Assembly (NCBI GenBank): GCA_030015575.1
Contig: JASDDO010000024.1
Location: forward strand, 43,858,114 to 43,922,113
Origin: Agapanthus africanus
Taxonomy: Eukaryota; Streptophyta; Magnoliopsida; Asparagales; Amaryllidaceae
Reading direction: 5' to 3'
Length of the DNA stretch: 64,000 nt
Position 1 is the first letter of the stretch. Every line of letters starts with the position of its first letter. The notes under the pieces were generated by a model. The model made no database searches. It was not told the origin of the DNA and saw nothing but the letters and a program-made list of their open reading frames with translations. A program made the translations under genes and the position numbers. Positions 8,427-17,769 of the stretch are shown here, piece after piece.

Positions 8427-10522
8427 ATGTCAGTTAACGCCATCCCAGCTCCTCAAGCTCCGATAACAGACAAACCGGCCTCGAAAGGTAAGAGGCCAAA
8501 TGTGGTGATCTCGAGCGCACCACTACCCAAACGCAAGTCAGTGTTTGAACGAATTTCTGTAGCCTCGGCTGGGGGTAAGGCCATCAACACCAACAAAGCA
8601 ACAAGGCATCTTGGGCAAGCGCCAGCGGCGCCCTTCACAACTGCTCAATCGGGTATCTTCTCTAAGCTTCCCGTTAATCGACTCACGATGGCTTCCTGGA
8701 TGACGGATGCCCGTCAAGCCCTCAAGATTGAGAAGCTAAGACAGAAAAGACTCAGATACAGAGCCAACAAAAGGGCTAGGACTCATGCTAGGCTGAACTT
8801 CATGAGGTTCTAAGAACAGGGTTACCACGCCAAAGAGGAGGAAATGGCTGGATATGTGGTCCACATTGTCTACATGGTGGGCACGCGCAGCAAGAGCAAG
8901 GAGGGGCCACTACATCTCAAATCCAATCCGATGTGAATGTGGCTGTCACTTCCCAAGACCAGCATCCTCCTGAAGGTAATGAAAATGCTCCAAGTGAAGC
9001 TGATAAGCATAGAGATCCCTCGGTTCATGAGGAGTCGAGCACGGAAAGCGATGGGGAGCTAATCTTCCGTCCCAGGAACGCAGAGCAGCAACTTCTCCAG
9101 GAGCTCCGAAAGCAGCTCAGAAACAAAGACAAGGAGATGGCCAAGCTCTACTAAAAAATTGATGACTTGACAAACGTCGTCTTACAGCTCACGGCCCAAC
9201 TTGCCTCTCAGCCACCCAATCAATTGCAGGGCTCTGCTCATGAACCGGGAAACGGTGTCCCGAGACAGCTGATGCCTATTCCCCTAAATCCAAAGGTGGG
9301 CGGGCATGAAAGCTAGTCGCATCCTATCTCGGCAAATATTCTAGCTACCGATGACAGTGGCCCGCTAACTCAAGATCAAATCATGGATTTGGTTGCCAAC
9401 AAAGTCAAAACATTGGTAGCTGAAGCCGAAGCGCAAAAAGATGTTAGCAGTAGCGGGAGACCATATCCTGCTCAAGATGATCTGGTAGAATTTCCTAGCG
9501 GCTATATCATCCCTAAATTCGGAAGATTCGATGGGACAGAAAATGCGAATCAGCACATCGCCCACTTTAAAGCCTCATGCGGGAATACTGGGGGCAATGA
9601 TGCGCTTCTCCTCCGCCAGTTCATTAATAGGTTGACCGATGTTGCTTTCGACTGGTACGCGAGCATAACGGATGGCTCTGTCACAATTTTTGTCCAAATA
9701 GAGTCTCTGTTTCGGCAGAGGTTCATGAGCGTCAGCGATAAGATCACCATTGCCGATCTCGTAAGGACCAAGCCAAAGAACAACGAAAGCAGCAGGGATT
9801 TTATAACCCGATGGCGCAATCTCTCCGTCAAATGTGAACCGCCGATAGAGCAGGACCAATCTGTCAGTCTCCTCGTCGGAAAACTCAACAATTGGATGGC
9901 CCCGTTTCTATGCACCGCGGGTCTCAAAACATTTCAAGAGCTAACTAGGAAAGTCTAGATGTTGGAGCGCTCAAAGCAGGAGTCTTTCTCTGATTCCCAA
10001 AATAACAATAGGTCCTGGAGGAACCGAAAGGACGATAATCGTAAAGGCGGAAGTTCTGATGATACTGAATCTTTCAACACTTCGGCTAATCGAAATAAGC
10101 AAGGGATGAGCGGGCCTAATGCCAACCGGCCTCGGAAGCCAGTGTTCGGAGAGGGAGGAGAATTTCTACTGAAAGAGAGGCTGGATAAGATCTATTCCTT
10201 CAGAAGGGACAAAGTGCGTAAAATATTCAAAGATGCCCTAAGAAACGGTCTACAATTTCAAGAATCAAAAAGACCGCAAGAAGCGAATATGACCGACGAC
10301 CCTAAATATTGTCCCTATCACAAAGTGATAGGTCATGCCATTGAGGACTGTTTCGTCTTCAAAGATTGAGTCGAAAAACAATACAAAGCAGGAGAGATAG
10401 AACTGTCTAAAGGCGTGTTAATAAACAGTCAAGCTGCGGCCGCCAATTTCATACAAACGGAGACCGAAGTCCTTCATGAAACTGATTCTTTCGGACATCT
10501 GCTTTTCTCTGAAAACAGTTGA
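8427..10522 (+). pseudogene. Gag of D element 1 (Tat-like), broken
   Basis: Gag spread over several frames. The N-terminal part (8427-8813) is basic with a KSVFERI motif like the C element repeats. After a frameshift near 8815-8930 comes an acidic stretch with a probable coiled coil (ELRKQLRNKDKEMAKLY, about 9100-9150). The capsid-like core follows at 9383-9958 (PKFGRFDGTENANQH, FDWYASI, FITRWRNLS). The finger CPYHKVIGHAIEDC lies near 10310-10355; this C-x2-H-x4-H-x4-C type is usual in Tat-lineage Gag. In-frame stops occur at about 9152 (TAA), 9956 (TAG) and 10367 (TGA); the frame ends at 10522. No protease, reverse transcriptase or integrase follows, so the element could only move with enzymes from elsewhere. 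Confidence 0.75.
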
Positions 10523-10794
10523 CCACCAGGTCGTTAAACTGGGAAAAGTCGACCTCTAAGTCGTTAAACTGGGGATGTAAAAATGTGTAAATAAAACAAA
10601 TAAAATATATAAAAATATAAAATAAAAGGCCGAAATGATGGGGAACTCGCAATAAAAATCAGCGAGTAAAAATAAAGATAAAAATAAAACCGAAATGATG
10701 GGGCAACCGTGAATAAATAGCAGAAATGATAGGGTAATCGCGACCTTCGCGATAAGAAAAGCTGAAATTATAGAGCAATCGCGGTAAAAAAACG
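10523..10794. repeat. AT-rich spacer with degenerate approximately 50-bp repeats
   Basis: Starts with two copies of the TCGTTAAACTGGG module also seen at 11613-11880. Four loose repeats follow, built on CGAAATGATGGGG and a short GCGA-type arm. No coding potential is apparent. Confidence 0.5.
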
Positions 10795-11225
10795 GCGAAT
10801 GATGAGTCGCTCCTGGTACCATATTCCAGTGCAGCGATGCAGATGCCGTCCAAAACTCAAATCCCTAATAGCGAATGACGAGTCGCTCCTGGTACCATAG
10901 TCTAGTGCAGCGATGCAGATGCCAACTCAAATCCCTGAATATCCCAATGGCGAATGATGAGTCGCTCCTGGTACTATATTCCAGTGCAGCGATGCAGACG
11001 CTGTCCAAAACTCAAATCCCTAATGGCGAATGATGAGTCGCTCCTGGTACCATATTCCAGTGCAGCGATGCAGACACCAACTCAAATCCCTGAATATCCC
11101 AATGGCGAATGATGAGTCGCTCCTGGTACCATATTCCAGTGCAGCGATGCAGAAGCCGTCCAAAACTCAAATCCCCAATGGCGAATGATGAGTCGCTCTT
11201 GGTACCAGTGCAGCGATGAAGACGC
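10795..11225. repeat. D array i: approximately 75-80 bp tandem repeat
   Basis: Six units, each starting near GCGAATGATGAGTCGCTCC and containing CTGGTACCATATTCCAG (CTGG/CCAG arms) and GCAGCGATGCAGA. Two further units lie at about 12150 and 12245, and relatives at 58890 and 58975. Tandem arrays in the 3' untranslated region are a known feature of Tat-lineage elements. Confidence 0.8.
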
Positions 11226-11393
11226 CAACCAAAATCCAATTTCCCAAAATTCTTCCAGCCCTACGGTTGGTCCCCAAGTTGACTACCGTATACAATCCAT
11301 GGGCTCAAATAATTCTCATCATACCCATGCCCCACCGTAACCACCAGTTACGCGACCGGTCTCCGTCCTCGGAATTATGCTCCATTTGGGAAG
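11226..11393. other. Unassigned D internal spacer
   Basis: Non-repetitive sequence between two arrays of the D element. No reading frame, motif or hairpin series is recognised. Confidence 0.4.
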
Positions 11394-11606
11394 ACTCGCT
11401 CATGTATCCTCACGATACATGAGGAGAACCAAACTTATGAGATCCTCTCGACTCGTAAGAAAATACCTTCGTGGGATCCTTACGACTCACAAAGGAAAAA
11501 CACACATAGGAGTCCCCACGACTCCTAAGGAGAAAATACACCTACGGGATCCTTTCGACTCGTAGGGAGAAATGCTTTTATAGGACCCTTACGGCTTATA
11601 AAATTG
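11394..11606. repeat. Variable-stem hairpin array, copy 1
   Basis: Six successive modules of about 35-40 bp share a core near GATCCTTACGACT, but each has its own complementary arms: ATGTATC/GATACAT (11402-11420), CTTATGAG/CTCGTAAG (11434-11459), CTTCGTGGG/CTCACAAAG (11467-11494), CATAGGAGT/ACTCCTAAG (11505-11529), CCTACGGG/CTCGTAGG (11541-11566) and TTTTATAGG/CTTATAAAA (11577-11603). Mismatches are mostly G-U type. Confidence 0.75.
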
Positions 11607-11612
11607 AAAAGT

Positions 11613-11880
11613 CTTAGGTCGTTAAACTGTGAACAAATGACCTCTAAGTCGTTAAACTGCGAACAGATGACCTATAAGTCGTTAAACTGGGCACAATTGA
11701 CCCCTAAGTTTTTAAATTGGGAACATATGAGCTCTAAATCGTTAAACTGGAAACGGATGACCTCTAAGTCGTTAAACTAGGCATAATAGACCCCTAAGTC
11801 TTTAAACTGGGAACAGATGACCTCTAAGTCGTTAAACTGGAAACAGATGACCCCTAAGTCATTAAACTTGGAACGAGGGA
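11613..11880. repeat. D array ii: approximately 31-bp tandem repeat
   Basis: About nine units of GACCTCTAAGTCGTTAAACT plus GGGAACAGAT. Two more copies lie at about 10520-10575, and relatives at about 58800-58875 in D element 2. Confidence 0.8.
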
Positions 11881-11885
11881 AATCC

Positions 11886-12100
11886 ACTCGTGTGTCCTCA
11901 TGATGCATGAGGAGAACAAAACCTTCGAGATCCTTACGACTCGTAAGAAAACATCTTTGTGGGATCCTTACGACTCACAAAGGAAAAACACACTTGGGGG
12001 TCCTCACAACTCGTAAGGAGAAAATGCACCTACGGGATCCTTACGACTCGTAGGGAGAAAATGCTTTTATGGGACCTTTACGACCCATAAAATTGAAAAG
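11886..12100. repeat. Variable-stem hairpin array, copy 2
   Basis: A second copy of the array at 11394-11606, with modules in the same order. Arms differ from copy 1 at single bases yet still pair. The last module here is TTTTATGGG/CCCATAAAA, against TTTTATAGG/CTTATAAAA in copy 1, so a G-C pair in one is an A-T pair in the other. Confidence 0.75.
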
Positions 12101-12354
12101 CCTTAGATGATAGGGATCTAAACCTGTCTCCTAAACGATCGCTTTCCGACAGGGAAAGGAAAATGATGATTCGCTCCTGGTACCATATTCCAGTGCAGCG
12201 GTGCTGATGCCAAACAAAAACCAAAATCCCCAAATCCGCTCATGACAGATGATGATTCGCTCCTGGTACCATATTCCAGTGTAGCGGTGCTGATGTCAAC
12301 CCAAATCACATCAAATCAGCAAAACAACCAGTGACCTCCCTGGCAGAATCAAGC

Positions 12355-13018
12355 ACGGACCGTCCAAGTCGCTAAAAGGGCAGTACAGACCGTCCAAGTC
12401 GCTAAAAGGGTAGCACCGACCGTCCAAGTCGGAAAAAGGGCAGCACCGACCGTCCAAGTCGGAAAAAGGGCAGCACCGACCGTCCAAGTCGCAAAAAGGG
12501 CAGCACCGACCGTCCACGTCGTTAAAAGGGCAGAACCGACCGTCCAAGTCACAAAAAGGGCAGCACCGACCGTCCAAGTCGCTAAAAGGGCAGAACCGAT
12601 CATCCACGTCGCTAAAAGGGCAAAACCAACAGTCCAAGTCGCAAAAAGGGCAGCAACGACCGTCCATGTCGCTAAAAGGGCGGCAACGACCGTCCATGTC
12701 GCTAAAAGGGCGGCAACGACCGTCCATGTCGCTAAAAGGGCGGCAACGACCGTTTAAGTCGCTAAAAGGGTAGAGCCGACCATCCAAGTCGCAACAAGGG
12801 CGGCACCGACCATCCAAGTCGCAAAAAGGGCAGCACCGACCGTCCACGTCGCTAAAAGGGCAGAACTGACCGTCCAAGTCGCAAAAAGGGCATCACCGAC
12901 CGTCCACGTCGCTAAAAAGGCAGAACCGACCATCCACGTCGCTAAAAAGGCAGCACCGACCGTCCAAGTCGCTAAAAGGGCAGAGTCGACCGTCCATGTC
13001 GTAAAAAGGGCAGTGCCG
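12355..13018. repeat. D array iii: 30-bp tandem repeat, about 22 units
   Basis: Consensus unit CCGTCCAAGTCGCTAAAAGG plus GCAGCACCGA. Because 30 is a multiple of three, several frames stay open for 80-190 codons on both strands (PFSDLDGRCC-type repeats on minus, VQVAKRAAPT-type on plus). These look like consequences of the repeat, not genes. There are no spacers, so it is not a CRISPR array. A degenerate unit lies at about 13104-13133. Confidence 0.9.
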
Positions 13019-13229
13019 GCTTCCAACGAAGCGATAACCAAATCACTCCGTGCCGGGGAAACGTCTACCATGGACACTCCATCTCGGAGACGCGCCAAGT
13101 ATCGACTGTCCATGTCGTAAAAATGGTAGTGCTAGCTTCCCAAAAAGCGGGAACCAAATCAAGTCGCCTCCAGGTGAAAGAAGATCCATCAATTTCATGC
13201 ACACGACCCACATGCACGATGCGTATTCA

Positions 13230-13245
13230 TTGATGGGGGGCACTT
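13230..13245 (+). promoter_or_regulatory. Polypurine tract of D element 1
   Basis: TTGATGGGGGGCACTT lies immediately before the LTR start TGTTGGGGTC at 13246. D element 2 has the same arrangement at 59774-59789. Confidence 0.75.
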
Positions 13246-13562
13246 TGTTGGGGTCAAAATTTGCACCCCAGTTGACCAAGTCAAAGTCAAGGTCAACCCC
13301 AAGTAAGCGGGCCCAAGCCAAAGCAAGTGGGCCCATGCCCAAGTCGAGCCCCGCGGCCGGCCTCCCCCATGCCGAAATAAAAAAAATCATGTAATAAATA
13401 ATTCTGACGTAATTTTTTATGCATGAATGTAAGAAAATGGGCATGAAGCCAAATTTTTGTAAAACCCATGGCTCATATGCAAAAGAAAAGAGCATATGAG
13501 GTATGAGATGGGCAAAATGACATTATGTAAGGCCCAAGGGGCTATATGTAAATATGTAAGCC

Positions 13563-13570
13563 TATATAAG
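13563..13570 (+). promoter_or_regulatory. TATA box of D LTR
   Basis: TATATAAG in CCTATATAAGACAACATG, conserved at 60103-60110 in the other D LTR. Confidence 0.6.
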
Positions 13571-13934
13571 ACAACATGATGATGAAATAATGAAGACTTT
13601 TCATTCCCCTAAAAAATCTAGGGTTTTTGTGCATCCTTCTCTTTCCTCAAGGTTCTAAACCTTCTTCTTTTTTTGAATTAAATCAAGAGTTTTACTATTC
13701 CTTATCCAAAAATAAATAGTTTTTCACCACAAAACCCACAAAAGGAAGCTCAGATCTTCCATCCAATCTCCGAAAGGGAAGATTTTTAAATCTCACCCCC
13801 CTTTCATCCAAGATCCGGCCAACAGAGGGGAAGAAGAAGGAGACCCATCTCCAAAAATCCCACTTTGGGGAAGATCCAGGGCTTAAGGGAGAAGCCCCTT
13901 TCATCAGCTCCAAAAATATCTTAGGAGTTTAACT

Positions 13935-13936
<2 letters not shown>

Positions 13937-13970
<34 letters not shown>

Positions 13971-13985
13971 CACACACACACACAC
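13937..13985. repeat. (CA)n microsatellite in D LTR
   Basis: About 23 CA units after GAGTTTAACTCCA. The same LTR position in D element 2 carries a (TA)n tract. Confidence 0.95.
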
Positions 13986-14052
13986 ATACAAAATAATAAA
14001 TCTTTCTTTTTGGGAGCACAGCTCCCAGTGCAGGGACCAAGTCCCTTTTCCT

Positions 14053-14280
14053 GTTAACGCCCAGCGCCCGCGTGCCAAGCATGTGGGGCGTCGGCGCCCA
14101 GCGCCCGTGTGCCATGCACGTGGGGCGCCGGCGCCCAGCGGCAATGTTCTATGCACGTGGGGCGCAGGCGCCCAGTGCACTAGCGCCCACATGCCAAGCA
14201 TATGAGGCGCCATCGCCCAGTGTTCAGCGCGCTAGTGCCCACGTGACAAGCGCGCTAGCGCCCACGTGCCCAGCGTGCTA
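14053..14280. repeat. GC-rich approximately 45-bp repeat with G-box hairpins
   Basis: About four to five diverged units of the form GGCGCCCAGCGCCC, then GTGTGCCATGCACGTGGGGC. Several contain CACGTG, the plant G-box, inside an inverted repeat. Confidence 0.65.
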
Positions 14281-14569
14281 TTCGGGTAGCGGGACCCCCG
14301 TAAAAACTCTACGGGGCCCCCGATGTATCCAATTCCCCTCCAAAACATAACACTGCATATTGAGTTCGCATGACCTGTTTGACCCGTCAATCAGAGGTTC
14401 CTTCGCCCCAAAGGCACGAGGTAATTAATGACAGCTTAGTCCGCGGCTGCCGGAGATTTGGATCCCCACAATCAATAAACCCTCGCCTACCCTAGGCAGG
14501 GGATCTGTAATGCGCCTGACGAGTGCGCGCGTATTCCCATCTCAATGGGGTGAAGAAAAACACCCTACA

Positions 14570-16155
14570 CCAGCGCCAAAGCCAAACTTATAGGATTAAA
14601 TCCTATAGTAGCGCCTCACGTGCTCCTCACGTGGGCGCCAATGTGCAAAGCAAAGGAATAACCATCTTAAGAATTAAATTCTTAAGTGGCCCCCACGTGT
14701 ATAACACGTGAGCGCTAGCATCCAGGTAGAATTAAATTCTACAATACTCTCTGTTAAATAGAGCCATTGGATCAAAGATCCAACGGAGACGATAAATCAT
14801 CAAAATACAGAATTAAATTCTGTTGAGAGAAAACATTTCCTAAATCTTTCTGAAACAAGAAAGGTACACTCGGTTGGATCAAAGATCCAATTATAGAACA
14901 AAATTTTATTCTGAAATATATTCCCTCAATCTTTCTGAATAAGAAAGATTGCTCTCTGTAAAACAGAGAACCGTTGGATTAAAAATCCAATGGTGATTAA
15001 AAATCACCGTTTTACAGAATAAATTATGTATAGGGAAAATATTTCCCCGGTCTCGTTAAAAACCAAAAAACATATTCTGTAAAAACAGAAGTCCTTGGAT
15101 CAAAAATCTAATGGTAGGTAAAATTCCCCAAATTAATTTTGAGACCAATTAAATCAATTGGAATCTCTCAATGAGAGATTTTCTCAAAACTAATCAACTA
15201 TTTGCCTCCACCATATAAAGGTCCTGAGACTTCAAGTCTCACAGGGAAGAAGAGAGTCACCAGAGACTAGAAGCACCGAGAGAGAGACGGAGAAAAAAAT
15301 AGAGGGAGAGAATTCAATTCTCAAAGAAGAAGAGCTCTATTCTCGAAACCCTAGATAAAGAGAATATCGAGATCGAAACATCTCCTTTACCTAACATATT
15401 TAAGGGTTGAACCCTTCTAAAAGAACTTGATTCTTTCTTTGAATCTGAGATCCACAAGACAAGTCTTCCACAAGTTGAGAATTTAATTCTCATCGGGAAG
15501 ATTTTGTTCTTGAGAATTAAAAATTCAGGGAAGAACAAATTTAAAAGAGAAAGAATATGGAGTCCATAATACTCCAGGAACTCAGTTCCTTCGAATCAAG
15601 AACTCGGTTCTTAAAAAGAACATGATCCAAGTTCCTTAAAATAGTGATCTTGGTGATCATTAATGGTCAAAATACCATCAACAGATATTAAATCTCTATA
15701 TAAAAGAAACTAATGCCTCACGTGCTTCCCACGTGGGCGCCTCTCTTTAACAGCGCCCAGCGCCTCATGTGCTCCTCACATGGGCGCCACATAAAAAGTG
15801 TTTAGCACTTCACATACAGCCAAAATGGCTAAGTGCTTAGCACTGACTGGGCCGTGCCCCAGCGCCTCACGTGCTCCTCACGCGGGCGCCACATAAAAAG
15901 TGCTTAGCACTTCATATACATCCAAAACGGCTAAGTGCTTAGTACTGATTGGGCAGCGCCTCACGTGGACGCCATCAAAAAAAGAAAAAAACGGAGAAAA
16001 GTGCCCAGCACTTCATAAACAGCTAAAGTGGCAGAGTGTTCAATGCTCATTGGGCGGCGTCCATAATCAAATGTTTCACATGACACCCATATAAGTGTCA
16101 GAGCGTCAAATAAGTGCTTAGCACTTTTTTCATAAAAAGAAAAGGGTTGAACAGA
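14570..16155 (+). repeat. C LTR (outer copy), middle part
   Basis: Collinear with 50355-52150 of the solo C LTR. It is interrupted on the left by D element 1 and on the right by the Ath element; ACAGA at 16151-16155 is the latter's target duplication. Its first 700 bp contain more than a dozen perfect or near-perfect hairpins, for example 14589-14607, 14666-14686, 14726-14742, 14767-14783 and 14807-14823. TATAAA is at 15214. The second half has repeated AGTGCTTAGCACTT palindromes and G-box pairs. Confidence 0.85.
15214..15219 (+). promoter_or_regulatory. TATA box of C LTR (outer copy)
   Basis: TATAAA in CCATATAAAGG, followed at 15226 by the GAGACTTCAAGTCTC hairpin seen after the TATA box in the other C LTRs. 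Confidence 0.55.
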
Positions 16156-17732
16156 TGATTAGCACATGTTCACCGTATTGTTTTTAAAAAGAAGTTAAAA
16201 TAACCACAATCAAAGACGGCGTCGCGTGTAGCTAGCCGCGATAAGTACGGATCGCTCGCAGGGAGATTGTGCGTTTTTACATTCTTGTTATCACGAGTTA
16301 AGTAAGGTTCGGAACAGTTCGCTTCTAACCTAAGTGTTGTATATGCAAAGTATAAGTTTGTTAGGAATAGAGATAGATTAGTGTAAGTTAGGGAAGTCCG
16401 TACTCAATCCTTTGTGCCGAGCTTGACTATTGAAGATAGAGTAATCGGCAATAACGTGGATTAGGATGCTTAAGCACGGTATTAGTGAAATCCGGCTTAT
16501 TGACCCTTGTCCGTCCGTTCTTTTCTCTTGACTTTTGCCTCCTAGCCAAACCGAATGCAACCGGTCACGGTTAAGGATCCCCGATACCTTGGTAGGGTAG
16601 GGTGCCTAACGGAGCGCTTGCGTAAGGTTTGGACGGAGTTCAATGGGAAAATATCGGGCAAAGGAAATGAGCAAAGAAAACCTTAATTTACACAACCACT
16701 CTTTTTCCCTAACAAAGCTACTATTCACAAACCATCAATGCAACAAAAGAAAGTGCAAATGAAATGAAATAAAAGAAATAACACAACATTGCAAGTAAGT
16801 AAATGGCAAGAAATAAATTGCAAGTAAGGAAAGCAATAAAAAAGGAATACTAGGAACCAAAGTGAAAAATGAAAGCTTTATTAATTCCAAGTGATGATAC
16901 AAACCATGAGTTCAATAACCAAAACTTAAACTTGCAAACTCAATGAAGAGGTTGCAAGATCAAGAGAAAGCAAAGAACTCAAGGTGAACTAGCTACTATG
17001 TACAAAGCTTCAAAACGAAAAATGAAATAAAGAGTTAAACTATTGCTCAAAAGTGTATCTAAGTCTCTCTTTTCCTTGCTCACTGATCTGGTACTTACAT
17101 GCACAAAATAAGAATAAACAAACAATATAATAAGGATGATGTGACAACAAGGAAAAGCCAGAAGAAAACTGGGGCTCATTGGGAAACATTGGACCGGCAC
17201 CGCCGGATTTTTTGATCATTTCGCCGGTCTTGATTGGGTCATTGGGTCTCGTGTTGGTTATGTGCTGTTGTGTGCTCTCCATAATCCCAACGGTACTGTT
17301 TGATCTCTTTGTAGAAACCTGAGTTGTACTCAGTAGTTATGGAGGGAAATCTTGATGCTTTAAATCACATCACATCTTTTAGCATTTATCACACATCACA
17401 CTCACTTGTGCCCACTTGTGCTATGGGCAGCCCCTTAGGTTCATGCATTACAAAAAGGTGTTCACACTTGTATATGTTAGACCATTTTTGATAAAAAGTG
17501 TGTACACATGCATGTTGTAAAAAGAAACTCTTTAAATATAGATCGGTTTGCAGTTCCGGTTGCAGTGTCGGCTCACAATTGTCATATCCGTGTATTTGAG
17601 TGTGTTTTCAGTATTTTGTCATGAATAACTGTAATCTGTATTTATTGAGCAGACATGGGTTAATAGTACCGATATAATACAAAAAATGATAATGAATGAG
17701 CGGTATTGAAATGCAGTTTTCTGTGATGAACA
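16156..17732 (-). repeat. 3' LTR of Ath (Athila-like) element (1577 bp)
   Basis: On the plus strand it runs TGATTAGCAC...GATGAACA. The other LTR, 47176-48752, has exactly the same length, and ACAGA flanks the pair (16151-16155 and 48753-48757). The two show scattered substitutions along their length, by eye a few percent, so this insertion is much older than the A element inside it. It contains the GC palindrome ACCGGCACCGCCGG near 17190. Confidence 0.9.
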
Positions 17733-17769
17733 AATACCCCCAAACTTATCTTTTGCTCGTCCCGAGCAA
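17733..17769 (-). promoter_or_regulatory. Ath polypurine tract and adjacent hairpin
   Basis: On the minus strand GATAAGTTTGGGGGTATT abuts the LTR start, giving the polypurine tract. Next to it TTTTGCTCG and CGAGCAAAA form a perfect 9-bp stem around a TCC loop (17749-17769). Confidence 0.7.

Larger units (their letters stand above)
13246..14569 (+). repeat. 3' LTR of D element 1 (1324 bp)
   Basis: Begins TGTTGGGGTCAAAAT and ends CACCCTACA. The start matches D element 2 at 59790 and the end matches the 5' LTR end at 8147. It contains TATATAAG at 13563, a (CA)n tract at 13937-13985, hairpins GGGAGCACAGCTCCC and GGGACCAAGTCCC near 14011-14045, and a GC-rich G-box repeat block (14053-14280). C LTR sequence starts at 14570, so D inserted into a C LTR; the left half of that LTR is off-window. 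Confidence 0.85.

Noticed and set aside
12355..13018. CRISPR-like array
   Set aside because: The 30-bp units are directly adjacent with no unique spacers, and the context is a plant retrotransposon.
12311..13113. Long Cys-rich and Val/Ala-rich open frames on both strands over the 30-bp array
   Set aside because: They are forced by a tandem period divisible by three, overlap each other in several registers, and have no start context or homologue.
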